From contig NZ_RSED01000002.1 of assembly GCF_003933735.1 (NCBI RefSeq), positions 248,001 through 312,000 on the forward strand: a stretch of DNA of 64,000 bases, written 5' to 3'. The DNA comes from Aquabacterium soli. Its GTDB lineage: Bacteria; Pseudomonadota; Gammaproteobacteria; Burkholderiales; Burkholderiaceae_C. The position numbers were made by a program, and so were the translations under genes. Shown here in pieces: positions 57,774 to 64,000 of this stretch. The first letter of the stretch is position 1; every line of letters begins with the position of its first letter. The notes below the pieces were generated by a model that saw nothing but the letters and a program-made list of their open reading frames with translations, was not told where the DNA came from and did not search any database.

Positions 57774-58970
57774 ATGAGCGAACACCCGATACTCGGACAG
57801 ATCGCACTGGCCTACAGCCCGGTGATCGACCGCAACCGCGCCGTCATCGCCACGCGGCTGACGGTGTTCCCGCTCCAGCAAGGCAGCCAGCTCGATGCCG
57901 GCGCCCTGCTGCAGGCCATCGCCGAGGTCTGGCCGACCGGCGGGGCCAGCCAGGTGTGGCTCAACGTGCTCAGCGAGAACCTGCTCGAGGGTCTGCTGCA
58001 GGCCCAGCCGGCCACCCACGTGTTCATCGAGATCCCGGCCTTCATGGCCAGTGACCCCGCGCACCTGGAAGCGATCAACACCCTGCACGCCAACGGCAAC
58101 ACCCTGCTGCTCAAGGGCCGGCCGGTGCAGGAGCTGCCACGCGAGGTGCTACCCAGCTTCAAGTACGCCATCGTCGACCTGGCCGATGACCGCCGCCTGG
58201 ACGAGACCGCCGCCAATGCCTCCGGCGTGACCCGCACCGTCAGCCATGTGCAGAACGGCGTCACCAACGTGGCCGAGATGGAAGCCGCCTTCCGACGTGG
58301 CGCCACGGCGGTACTGGGCTGGCCCATCGACGATGCGATCCAGACCGGCGCACGCAAGGCCGATCAGCCTTCGCTGCAGGCCATCGTGCAGTTGATCGAT
58401 CAGGTGCACAAAGAGGCCGACATCGAGGACCTGGAAAACACGCTCAAGCGTGATCCGGCCCTGGCCTACAAGCTGCTGCGCTACATCAACTCGCCGGCCT
58501 TCGGGCTGTCGGTCGAAATCTCGTCCTTCCGCCACGCCATCATGGTGCTGGGCTACCAGCGGCTCAAGCGCTGGCTGGCCCTGCTGCTGGCCACCGCCAG
58601 CAAGGACCCGAACATGCGCCCGGTGATGTTCGCGGCCGTGCGCCGGGGCCTGCTGATGGAGGAGATCTCTCGCGGCAGCGCCGACGAAATGCGCAGCGAG
58701 CTGTTCATCTGCGGCGTGTTCTCGCTGCTCGACCGCATGTTCAACCAGCCGTTCTCGGAGCTGCTCAAGACCATCCCGGTGCCCGAGCGCGTGTTCCAGG
58801 CCCTGGTCGATGGCACAGGTCCCTACGAGCCCTATTTCCGCATGATCAAGGCCATCGAGGGCGCCACCCTCGACGAACTCCGCGAGGCCAGCGAGGGTCT
58901 GATGATGGCTCAGCAGGACATCAACAGCGCCTTGCTCAAGGCCATCGCAGCGGCTTCGCAGTTGGACTGA
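57774..58970 (+). CDS. HDOD signalling protein with degenerate EAL part
   Basis: A 398-residue cytoplasmic protein of the YuxH type. Residues 1 to about 195 look like an EAL phosphodiesterase remnant (LAYSPVIDRNRAVIATRL, LNVLSENLLEGLL, FIEIPAFM, ATAVLGWPIDDA) without the EAL catalytic motif. Residues about 200-390 are an HDOD domain (LENTLKRDPALAYKLLRYINSPAFGLSVEISSFRHAIMVLGYQRLKRWLALLL). It should not cut cyclic di-GMP. It starts 30 bases after flgL, so a role in motility signalling is inferred. Its stop is 2 bases from the convergent next gene. Confidence 0.85.
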   Translation: MSEHPILGQIALAYSPVIDRNRAVIATRLTVFPLQQGSQLDAGALLQAIAEVWPTGGASQVWLNVLSENLLEGLLQAQPATHVFIEIPAFMASDPAHLEAINTLHANGNTLLLKGRPVQELPREVLPSFKYAIVDLADDRRLDETAANASGVTRTVSHVQNGVTNVAEMEAAFRRGATAVLGWPIDDAIQTGARKADQPSLQAIVQLIDQVHKEADIEDLENTLKRDPALAYKLLRYINSPAFGLSVEISSFRHAIMVLGYQRLKRWLALLLATASKDPNMRPVMFAAVRRGLLMEEISRGSADEMRSELFICGVFSLLDRMFNQPFSELLKTIPVPERVFQALVDGTGPYEPYFRMIKAIEGATLDELREASEGLMMAQQDINSALLKAIAAASQLD

Positions 58971-58972
58971 AT

Positions 58973-60187
58973 CTAGGGGGCACGCAGGCGCAGCACCTTG
59001 CCGTCGCTGTCGTCCGTCAGCAGGTAGATCCAGCCATCGGGCCCCTGCACCACGGTGCGGTAGCGCTCTCCCCGGTCGCCCAGCAGCGTCTCACGCCCGC
59101 TCACTGTGTCGCCCGACAGGCTAAGGCGCCAAAGCACCTGTCCCGCCAGCCCGCCCATGAACACACTGCCCTGCCACGGCGCGAAACCCGCACCCGTGTA
59201 GAACATCAGCCCTGAAGGGGCTGTCGACGGTTTGGGCCACCAGCTCACCGGCTGCTCCATGCCGGCCTTGGTCGTTCCCTCGCCAATTGGATCGCAAACG
59301 CCGTAGGTGCACCCATAAGTGATCACGGGCCAGCCGTAGTTGCGCCCGGCCCGGTCGATGTTCAATTCGTCGCCGCCCTGAGGGCCGTGTTCATTCGTCC
59401 AGAGCACGCCGGTGGTCGGGTGAATCGCCGCGCCCTGCACATTACGGTGCCCCCAGCTCCAGATCTCGGTGGCCGCGCCGCTGGTGCCCACCAGCGGGTT
59501 GTCCGCCGGCACCGAGCCATCGGTCTGGACACGGGCCACCTTCCCGAGCAAGTTGGTGGTGTCCTGCGCATCGTCGGAGCGGCTGCCGCGCTCACCCATG
59601 GTGATGAACAGCGTGCCGTCGTTGGCAAACACCAGCCGCCCGCCGAAGTGCAGGCTGCTGGCCACCTTGGGACGCTGCTGGAAGATCACCTGGCCGCCCG
59701 TGAGCGCGGCGCCGCTGGGGCTGAGCTGCGCGCGGTACACCGAGGTGCCGTTCGTGCCGCTTTCACTGCCCGTGCCCGCTTCGGCATAGCTCAGGTACAC
59801 CCGCCGGTTCGTCGCAAAGTTGGGATCCAGCGCCACATCGAGCAGGCCACCCTGCCCACCCACGGCGATGTTGGCGGGCAGGCCCGTGACCGCGGCACTG
59901 ATGGCGCCATCACCTGTGACGATGCGCAGCCGCCCGGCGCGTTCGGTGACCAGCATGCGCCCATCGGGCAGAAAGGCCAGCCCCCATGGGTTCTCCAGGC
60001 CACTGGCCACGGTGTCCACCGTGTACTTGACGGTCGAGGGCGCCGCGGTCAATGGTGCGCCGCCGCCTGAACCGCCACAGGCCGCGAGTGCCCAGCCAAG
60101 GCACGCCGTCATCAGCAACAGAGCGGTCCGCACAGGCCAGGGGCCATGTCTTTCAGCACGCAAAGCATTGAGTTCCAGGTTCTGCAC
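58973..60187 (-). CDS. PQQ-dependent sugar dehydrogenase-like lipoprotein
   Basis: A 404-residue exported six-bladed beta-propeller of the glucose/sorbosone dehydrogenase family. The lipobox is LAAC followed by GGSGGG. Family segments: ENPWGLAFLPDGRMLVTERAGRLRI, LDVALDPNFATNRRVYLSYAE, LHFGGRLVFANDGTLFITMGERG, WSWGHRNVQGAAIHP, and WTNEHGPQGGDELN (active-site His/Arg region). It would oxidise sugars in the periplasm using PQQ. The start is uncertain: I prefer GTG 60187, with GAGGG 5 bases upstream; ATG 60220 is an alternative. Confidence 0.85.
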   Translation of the reverse strand: MQNLELNALRAERHGPWPVRTALLLMTACLGWALAACGGSGGGAPLTAAPSTVKYTVDTVASGLENPWGLAFLPDGRMLVTERAGRLRIVTGDGAISAAVTGLPANIAVGGQGGLLDVALDPNFATNRRVYLSYAEAGTGSESGTNGTSVYRAQLSPSGAALTGGQVIFQQRPKVASSLHFGGRLVFANDGTLFITMGERGSRSDDAQDTTNLLGKVARVQTDGSVPADNPLVGTSGAATEIWSWGHRNVQGAAIHPTTGVLWTNEHGPQGGDELNIDRAGRNYGWPVITYGCTYGVCDPIGEGTTKAGMEQPVSWWPKPSTAPSGLMFYTGAGFAPWQGSVFMGGLAGQVLWRLSLSGDTVSGRETLLGDRGERYRTVVQGPDGWIYLLTDDSDGKVLRLRAP

Positions 60188-60309
60188 GACACCCTCACAT
60201 CGGTGAATGCCCGGCACCATCCCTGAGGTGCCGCGGGCTGTCCTGCGTTCTAACACGGGCACATTCAGCCACTTGTCCGGCGGGGCCATTGGCCTCCAGG
60301 GCAAGGCGC

Positions 60310-60315
60310 TACCAT
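60310..60315 (+). promoter_or_regulatory. -10-like hexamer directly before srkA
   Basis: TACCAT five bases before the srkA ATG, with TTGGCC 15 bases further upstream. A start here would give an almost leaderless RNA. Weak match overall. Confidence 0.3.
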
Positions 60316-60320
60316 CGGGC

Positions 60321-61406
60321 ATGACCGACCGCCCCGCGCCCGAAGACGCTTCTTCGGATCTCACGCCCTACGCCCAGCTCACGCCGGACGCCGTCATCGA
60401 TGCACTGGTGGCCGCGGGCCTGGACCCGGACGGTCGCCTGCTGCCCCTGAACTCGTATGAGAACCGCGTGTTCCAGGTGGGCCTGAGCGATGGGGGCATG
60501 GCGGTGGCCAAGTTCTACCGGCCTGCGCGCTGGAGCGACGAGCAGATCCTGGAAGAGCACCGCTTCGCGCTGGACCTGGCCGAGGCTGACGTGCCCGCAG
60601 TGGCCCCGCTGGCGCTGCAGCACCCCGCCCATGGCCACGGTGCCGAGCTGCTGGGCATGCCCCCTACCCTGGCAGTCTGGCAGGCCGCGGGCCCCCAGGG
60701 CAGTGCCCGCCACCGTTACAGCGTGAGCCCGCGCCGCGGTGGCCGCGCCCCCGAACTGGACGACCCCGAGGTGCTGCAATGGCTGGGACGCCTCATGGCC
60801 CGGCTGCACGTCGTGGGGCGCCAGACGCTTTTTGACCACCGCCCCACCCTGAGCGTGGAGCAACTGGGGCGCAGTGCCTGGCGGTGGCTGCGCGATCACG
60901 GCGATCTGCCAGACCCGCAGCGCGCCGTGTGGCTGGCCGCTGCGGAGCAGGCGCTGGACACCGCACAGGCCGTCTTCGACCGTGTGCCCGATCTGAGGCT
61001 GGGCCGCGTGCACGGCGACTGCCACCTGGGCAATGTGCTGTGGACGCCCGACGAAGGCCCGCACTTCGTCGACCTGGACGACGCCTGCAACGGCCCGGCC
61101 GTGCAGGATCTGTGGATGCTGCTGGGCGGCCACCGGCGCGAGCGCCAGCCCGCCTTGTATGCCCTGATGGATGGCTACGAGAGCATCACCGAGTTCGACT
61201 GGCGCGAGTGGACCTTGATCGAGGCGCTGCGCACCTTGCGCCTCATCCACCACAGCGCGTGGCTCGCACGCCGCTGGGATGATCCCGCCTTCCCGTCCGC
61301 TTTCCCATGGTTCGGCCAGGCCATGTACTGGCAGCAGCAGGCCGACCAGCTTCGCCACCAAATCCAGCTGATGGAAGAAGACCTGGAGCACCCCGGGTAC
61401 GGATAG
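60321..61406 (+). CDS. srkA: Stress response kinase A (SrkA/YihE)
   Basis: A 361-residue aminoglycoside-phosphotransferase-fold Ser/Thr kinase. Seen: LNSYENRVFQVGL (nucleotide site), MAVAKFYRPARWSDEQILEEHRF with the catalytic-site lysine and glutamate, the catalytic loop RVHGDCHLGNVLW, and FVDLDDACNGPAVQDLW as the metal loop. YihE in E. coli counters programmed death after stress. Length is slightly above the usual 328. I start at 60321 (MTDRPAPED); the longer frame adds non-coding-like sequence. A hairpin follows. Confidence 0.9.
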   Translation: MTDRPAPEDASSDLTPYAQLTPDAVIDALVAAGLDPDGRLLPLNSYENRVFQVGLSDGGMAVAKFYRPARWSDEQILEEHRFALDLAEADVPAVAPLALQHPAHGHGAELLGMPPTLAVWQAAGPQGSARHRYSVSPRRGGRAPELDDPEVLQWLGRLMARLHVVGRQTLFDHRPTLSVEQLGRSAWRWLRDHGDLPDPQRAVWLAAAEQALDTAQAVFDRVPDLRLGRVHGDCHLGNVLWTPDEGPHFVDLDDACNGPAVQDLWMLLGGHRRERQPALYALMDGYESITEFDWREWTLIEALRTLRLIHHSAWLARRWDDPAFPSAFPWFGQAMYWQQQADQLRHQIQLMEEDLEHPGYG

Positions 61407-61438
61407 GCCCTTGAGCGTGCATATGCCGCACCTGGGCA

Positions 61439-61456
61439 CCCCCGCATTCGCGGGGG
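61439..61456 (+). other. Seven-bp hairpin after srkA
   Basis: Stem cccccgc/gcggggg with an ATTC loop, 33 bases after the srkA stop. It lacks a T-run, so it may be a weak or Rho-assisted end, or part of the leader of the next gene. Confidence 0.4.
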
Positions 61457-61508
61457 ATGCATCCAGCGCTCTTACAGTTTCGGCAACGGCACACAGGAGC
61501 ATGAAACG

Positions 61509-61964
61509 ATGAGCGGCAGCGCATCCATGGGCATGAAGCGCAAGGACAAGGGCAGCGACTGGACGCTGGCCATCGGCATTGCGCTGGGGGCCTTGCTGGT
61601 GGCGTTCTGCACCTGGGTCTACACCGAATGGTCGTCGATGGAAAAGCCGCGCAACGGCGCTGTCTGGCTCGATGTGCCCAAGGTCATCTCCCAACTGGCC
61701 GATGGCCGCATGGTGTCGGTCAAGGTGAACCTGCAGCTGCGCAACCGCGATAACCCAGCGACCCTCGAAGGCCATGAGCCCGCGCTCAAGGCCATGATCG
61801 AGCAGGTCGGCACCACGATGACGCGCACCGACATCAAAGGCGCCGATGGCATCCAGCGCTACGGCCGCGCGATCCAGCAGTCCATCAATGGCTACCTGAA
61901 CGATCAGGAGATCGACGAACGCGTCAAGATGGTCGCATTCGATGAACTGGTGTTGATGCCTTGA
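61509..61964 (+). CDS. Orphan FliL-like membrane protein
   Basis: A 151-residue protein with a short basic N-terminus, one transmembrane helix (about 19-40) and a periplasmic domain of about 110 residues. The C-terminal half (LKAMIEQVGTTMTRTDIKGADGIQRYGRAIQQSINGYL...VKMVAFDELVLM) follows the pattern of FliL, the flagellar basal-body protein with a stomatin-like fold. It lies alone, 4 kb from the flagellar cluster; true fliL is normally with fliM. AGGAG lies 9 bases before the ATG. FliL-like is my inference from pattern, not from a clear signature. Confidence 0.6.
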   Translation: MSGSASMGMKRKDKGSDWTLAIGIALGALLVAFCTWVYTEWSSMEKPRNGAVWLDVPKVISQLADGRMVSVKVNLQLRNRDNPATLEGHEPALKAMIEQVGTTMTRTDIKGADGIQRYGRAIQQSINGYLNDQEIDERVKMVAFDELVLMP

Positions 61965-61988
61965 GGCCCTGATCGGCCGATCGCCTCT

Positions 61989-62594
61989 TCAGCCCAGTGC
62001 GGCCAGATCCTGCGGCGTGTCCACGTCCAGCAGCACACCTGCGTCGCTCACGTCCACCTTCTCTGCCTGACGCCAATCCACGGCATGGCGGGCGCCTTCG
62101 TCGCCTGACAGCGCCATGAGCGCCGGCCAGATGCCCCGGGGCAGCACGCGCGGGTGGCCAGGGCCCCCCAGGTAGACGGGCATCACGGCATGGCCCGTCG
62201 CGTGGAACCGCGACAGCAGTGCCACCAGCGTGTCGGCCTGCACCCCAGGCATGTCGGCCAGCGCCAGCAGCACCGCGTCAGGAGAGGGGTCCAGCGCCTG
62301 CGCGGCCAGCAACCCGGCCGCCAGCGAGCGCCCCATGCCTTGTGCCGCCTGCGGACAAGGCACGCGCAGGGCCTGATGACGCCGGCAGGCCTGATCAGCG
62401 AAGTCATCCTCCAGGGGCGTGACCACCAGCACGGTCTGCAGCACGGCGCGCTGGGTGCGGAGCACCGTGTCGAGCAGCGTGTCGCCGCCAGGCAGAAGGG
62501 CCTGGCGCTTGTCGGCACCGAAGCGTCGCGAACTGCCCGCCGCCAGCACCAGGCCGACGACACGGCCGGAGCTGCTGGCTGCTTGCCCGCTCAT
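61989..62594 (-). CDS. mocA: Molybdenum cofactor cytidylyltransferase-like (MocA)
   Basis: A 201-residue nucleotidyltransferase. The N-terminal GLVLAAGSSRRFGADKRQALLPGG is the MobA/MocA nucleotide loop, and LLALADMPGVQADTL holds the metal-binding aspartate. MocA adds CMP to molybdopterin to make the dinucleotide form used by xanthine-dehydrogenase-type enzymes. Context decides MocA over MobA: it overlaps xdhC by 4 bases, and xdhC follows a molybdenum hydroxylase gene. Confidence 0.85.
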   Translation of the reverse strand: MSGQAASSSGRVVGLVLAAGSSRRFGADKRQALLPGGDTLLDTVLRTQRAVLQTVLVVTPLEDDFADQACRRHQALRVPCPQAAQGMGRSLAAGLLAAQALDPSPDAVLLALADMPGVQADTLVALLSRFHATGHAVMPVYLGGPGHPRVLPRGIWPALMALSGDEGARHAVDWRQAEKVDVSDAGVLLDVDTPQDLAALG

Positions 62595-63658
62595 GCGCCC
62601 GGCACGGCCAGGGAGCAGCCCCGGCCCTCAGGCGCCGCCTGTGCTTGCCTCCCTGGCACCGCGGCCTGTAGGGCCAGCCCGGGCGATGGGTCCACACCCT
62701 GGTCCAGCAGGCGGCGCAGCTGCACCAGTTCGGCCGCGATGGACACGGCGATCTCGGCGGGCGAGCGTGAACCGATGGGCAGGCCCACAGGCCCCTTGAA
62801 CGCGGCCACCTGCTGCTCGCTGAGATCGAACAGGCGCAGGCGCTCCCGACGTCGGCTGCTGGTGATGCTCGAGCCCAGCGCCCCCACGTAGAAGGCCGGG
62901 GTGCGCAAGGCCTCCATCAGGGCCAGGTCATCGAGCTTGGGATCATGCGCCGTGGCAATCACGGCCGTGCGCACATCGCAGCCGAAGCCCAGCACGGCGT
63001 CATCGGGCATGTCGTGCAGCAAGGGCACCTCGGCGCCTTCGGTGTCGCGCCAGGCGCCGGTGTATTCCTCCCGCGGATCGCACACCGTCACCGCATAGCC
63101 GAGCGAGCGCGCGATGGGCAGCAGGTAGCGGCTGACCTCGGTGGCGCCGATGAGCAACAGGCGCCAGCGCGGCCCGAGCACCGTGGCCAGGCCCTCGGCG
63201 TCGTCATGGAAATCGGCCCGGCCGTCGTGCGGCGCCAGCCAGGAGCGACCACTGGCGTACTGCACATGGCGCACCAGGGTCTGGCGTGCGGCAATGGCCG
63301 CCTCGGCCTGGGCCAGCACCTCGGGGCACCAGTGCGCTTCCACGGCCACGCGCAGGGCATTGCCACAGGGCAGGCGGTAGCGCTCACGCTCGGCCGCGTC
63401 ACGGCCATAGGTGCGCAACTGCACGCCAGGGCCCTGCATCCAGAGGCGGCCATCGGTCACCTCCTGCAGCAGATCGTCTTCCACACACCCGCCGGAGACG
63501 GAGCCGACGATCAGGCCCCGCTCACTGAAGGCCGCCATGGCGCCGGGCGGGCGCGGGCTGGCGCCGTAGGTGCCCAGCACCGTGGCCAGCACGCAGCGCA
63601 CGCCTTCACGCCGCCACTGCAGGGCCTGGGCAAGAACCTCGTGGTCGTTGCTGCGCAT
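62591..63658 (-). CDS. XdhC/CoxI family maturation factor
   Basis: A 355-residue protein of the XdhC family, which hands sulfurated molybdenum cofactor to hydroxylases. The N-terminal XdhC/CoxI domain has VLATVLGTYGASPRPPGAMAA and the GSVSGGCVEDDL cysteine motif. The C-terminal XdhC Rossmann domain has LLIGATEVSRYLLPIARSLGYAVTVCDPR and VIATAHDPKLDDLALMEAL. The last 35 residues are low complexity. It begins 12 bases after the hydroxylase subunit gene and overlaps mocA (ATGA). Confidence 0.9.
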   Translation of the reverse strand: MRSNDHEVLAQALQWRREGVRCVLATVLGTYGASPRPPGAMAAFSERGLIVGSVSGGCVEDDLLQEVTDGRLWMQGPGVQLRTYGRDAAERERYRLPCGNALRVAVEAHWCPEVLAQAEAAIAARQTLVRHVQYASGRSWLAPHDGRADFHDDAEGLATVLGPRWRLLLIGATEVSRYLLPIARSLGYAVTVCDPREEYTGAWRDTEGAEVPLLHDMPDDAVLGFGCDVRTAVIATAHDPKLDDLALMEALRTPAFYVGALGSSITSSRRRERLRLFDLSEQQVAAFKGPVGLPIGSRSPAEIAVSIAAELVQLRRLLDQGVDPSPGLALQAAVPGRQAQAAPEGRGCSLAVPGA

Positions 63659-63670
63659 GTGTCGTGGCGC

Positions 63671-64000
63671 TCAGGCGGCCGCCTGCAGCCGGATCGGCAG
63701 CGAGCGCACGCGCTGACCGGTCAGCGCGAACAGGGCGTTGCACACGGCGGGGGCGATGGGCGGCGTGGCCGGCTCGCCCACGCCGCCGGGCGCGTGCGTG
63801 TTGCGCATGATGTGGGTCTCGATCACGGGCATCTGGGCCATCTTCAGCACCTCCTGGTCGTGAAAGCTGCTCTGTTCGACACGGCCTTCGGCCACCGTGA
63901 TCTCGCCGAACAGCGCAGCGCTCAATCCAAACACGATACCGCTTTGCATCTGGGCCTCCACGGTGTCGGGATTGACAACCACACCGCAATCGATGGCACA
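63671..64000 (-). CDS. Molybdenum hydroxylase large subunit, C-terminal end (partial)
   Basis: The frame is open to the edge of the window and gives 109 codons of C-terminus. The sequence [27 protein letters not shown] followed by [27 protein letters not shown] is the end of isoquinoline 1-oxidoreductase beta / aldehyde oxidase-type subunits. The glutamate in GGVGEP is the catalytic base of this superfamily. Members of this branch are usually periplasmic three-part enzymes for aldehydes or N-heterocycles. The substrate cannot be told from this part. xdhC and mocA follow as its maturation genes. Confidence 0.85.
   Translation of the reverse strand, partial: CAIDCGVVVNPDTVEAQMQSGIVFGLSAALFGEITVAEGRVEQSSFHDQEVLKMAQMPVIETHIMRNTHAPGGVGEPATPPIAPAVCNALFALTGQRVRSLPIRLQAAA

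Noticed and set aside
61971..61982. Palindrome GATCGGCCGATC between the FliL-like gene and mocA
   Set aside because: A 12-base palindrome in GC-rich DNA is likely by chance. It lies between convergent gene ends and has no T-run.

Overview
The window is a stretch of high-GC core chromosome from a member of the Betaproteobacteria, most likely order Burkholderiales. The evidence is the gene content and order: alaA-hom-thrC-moeA-moaD-moaE, surE-pcm-nlpD-rlmD, lolC-lolD-tatD, flgN-flgM-flgA divergent from flgBCDEFGHIJKL, a class I fumarase, a small Trp-rich TIGR04438-type protein, a Mth938-domain protein, and a polyhydroxyalkanoate phasin. It suggests a flagellated, heterotrophic, PHA-storing aquatic or soil bacterium that also carries a PEP-CTERM surface protein. 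I see no rRNA, tRNA, CRISPR array, prophage or insertion sequence.

Layout. 1-5 kb: end of ilvD, a Trp-rich membrane protein, a c551-type cytochrome, and an acetate module (acsA followed by an MFS carrier with a large extra domain). 5-10 kb: two small membrane proteins, a multi-spanning diguanylate cyclase, and fumarase. 10-12.5 kb: a host-attachment-family protein, a metallo-beta-lactamase-fold hydrolase, and a PEP-CTERM protein. 12.5-23.3 kb, all on the minus strand: alaA, hom, thrC, moeA, moaD, moaE, crcB, a second diguanylate cyclase, and clpB, which has a clear heat-shock (sigma-32) promoter. 23.4-28.3 kb: Mth938-domain protein, Bcp-type peroxiredoxin, PhoH/PIN ATPase, phasin, RDD protein, a tRNA-binding-domain protein and a CWC Cys-rich protein. 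28.3-32.4 kb minus: surE-pcm-nlpD-rlmD, with no rpoS between nlpD and rlmD. 32.6-35.6 kb: a NarL-type response regulator translationally coupled to a multi-spanning histidine kinase. 35.7-45.3 kb: orphan GspE/PilB-type ATPase, spermidine-synthase-like protein, deoxyinosine-type DNA glycosylase, a lipoprotein of lower GC, TatD, LolD, LolC, an RpfE-like protein and RecJ.

45.3-57.7 kb is the flagellar axial-structure locus. flgA, flgM and flgN run leftward. flgBCDEFGHIJKL runs rightward and encodes rod, hook, rings, muramidase and hook-filament junction. flgM is preceded by a near-consensus FliA (sigma-28) promoter, so the anti-sigma factor is itself a late gene. An EAL-remnant/HDOD signalling protein follows flgL. 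59-64 kb holds a secreted PQQ-dependent sugar dehydrogenase, SrkA kinase, an orphan FliL-like protein, and a molybdenum-hydroxylase maturation module (mocA, xdhC, and the end of a large catalytic subunit).

I did not find a clearly novel multi-gene system. The observations most worth following up are the missing rpoS at its usual place, the cysteine-containing periplasmic insert in the acetate-linked MFS carrier, the orphan FliL paralogue, a possible small RNA before phoH, promoter-like hexamers placed so close to several start codons that leaderless mRNAs are likely, and one cyclase that has lost its inhibitory site while the other keeps it.
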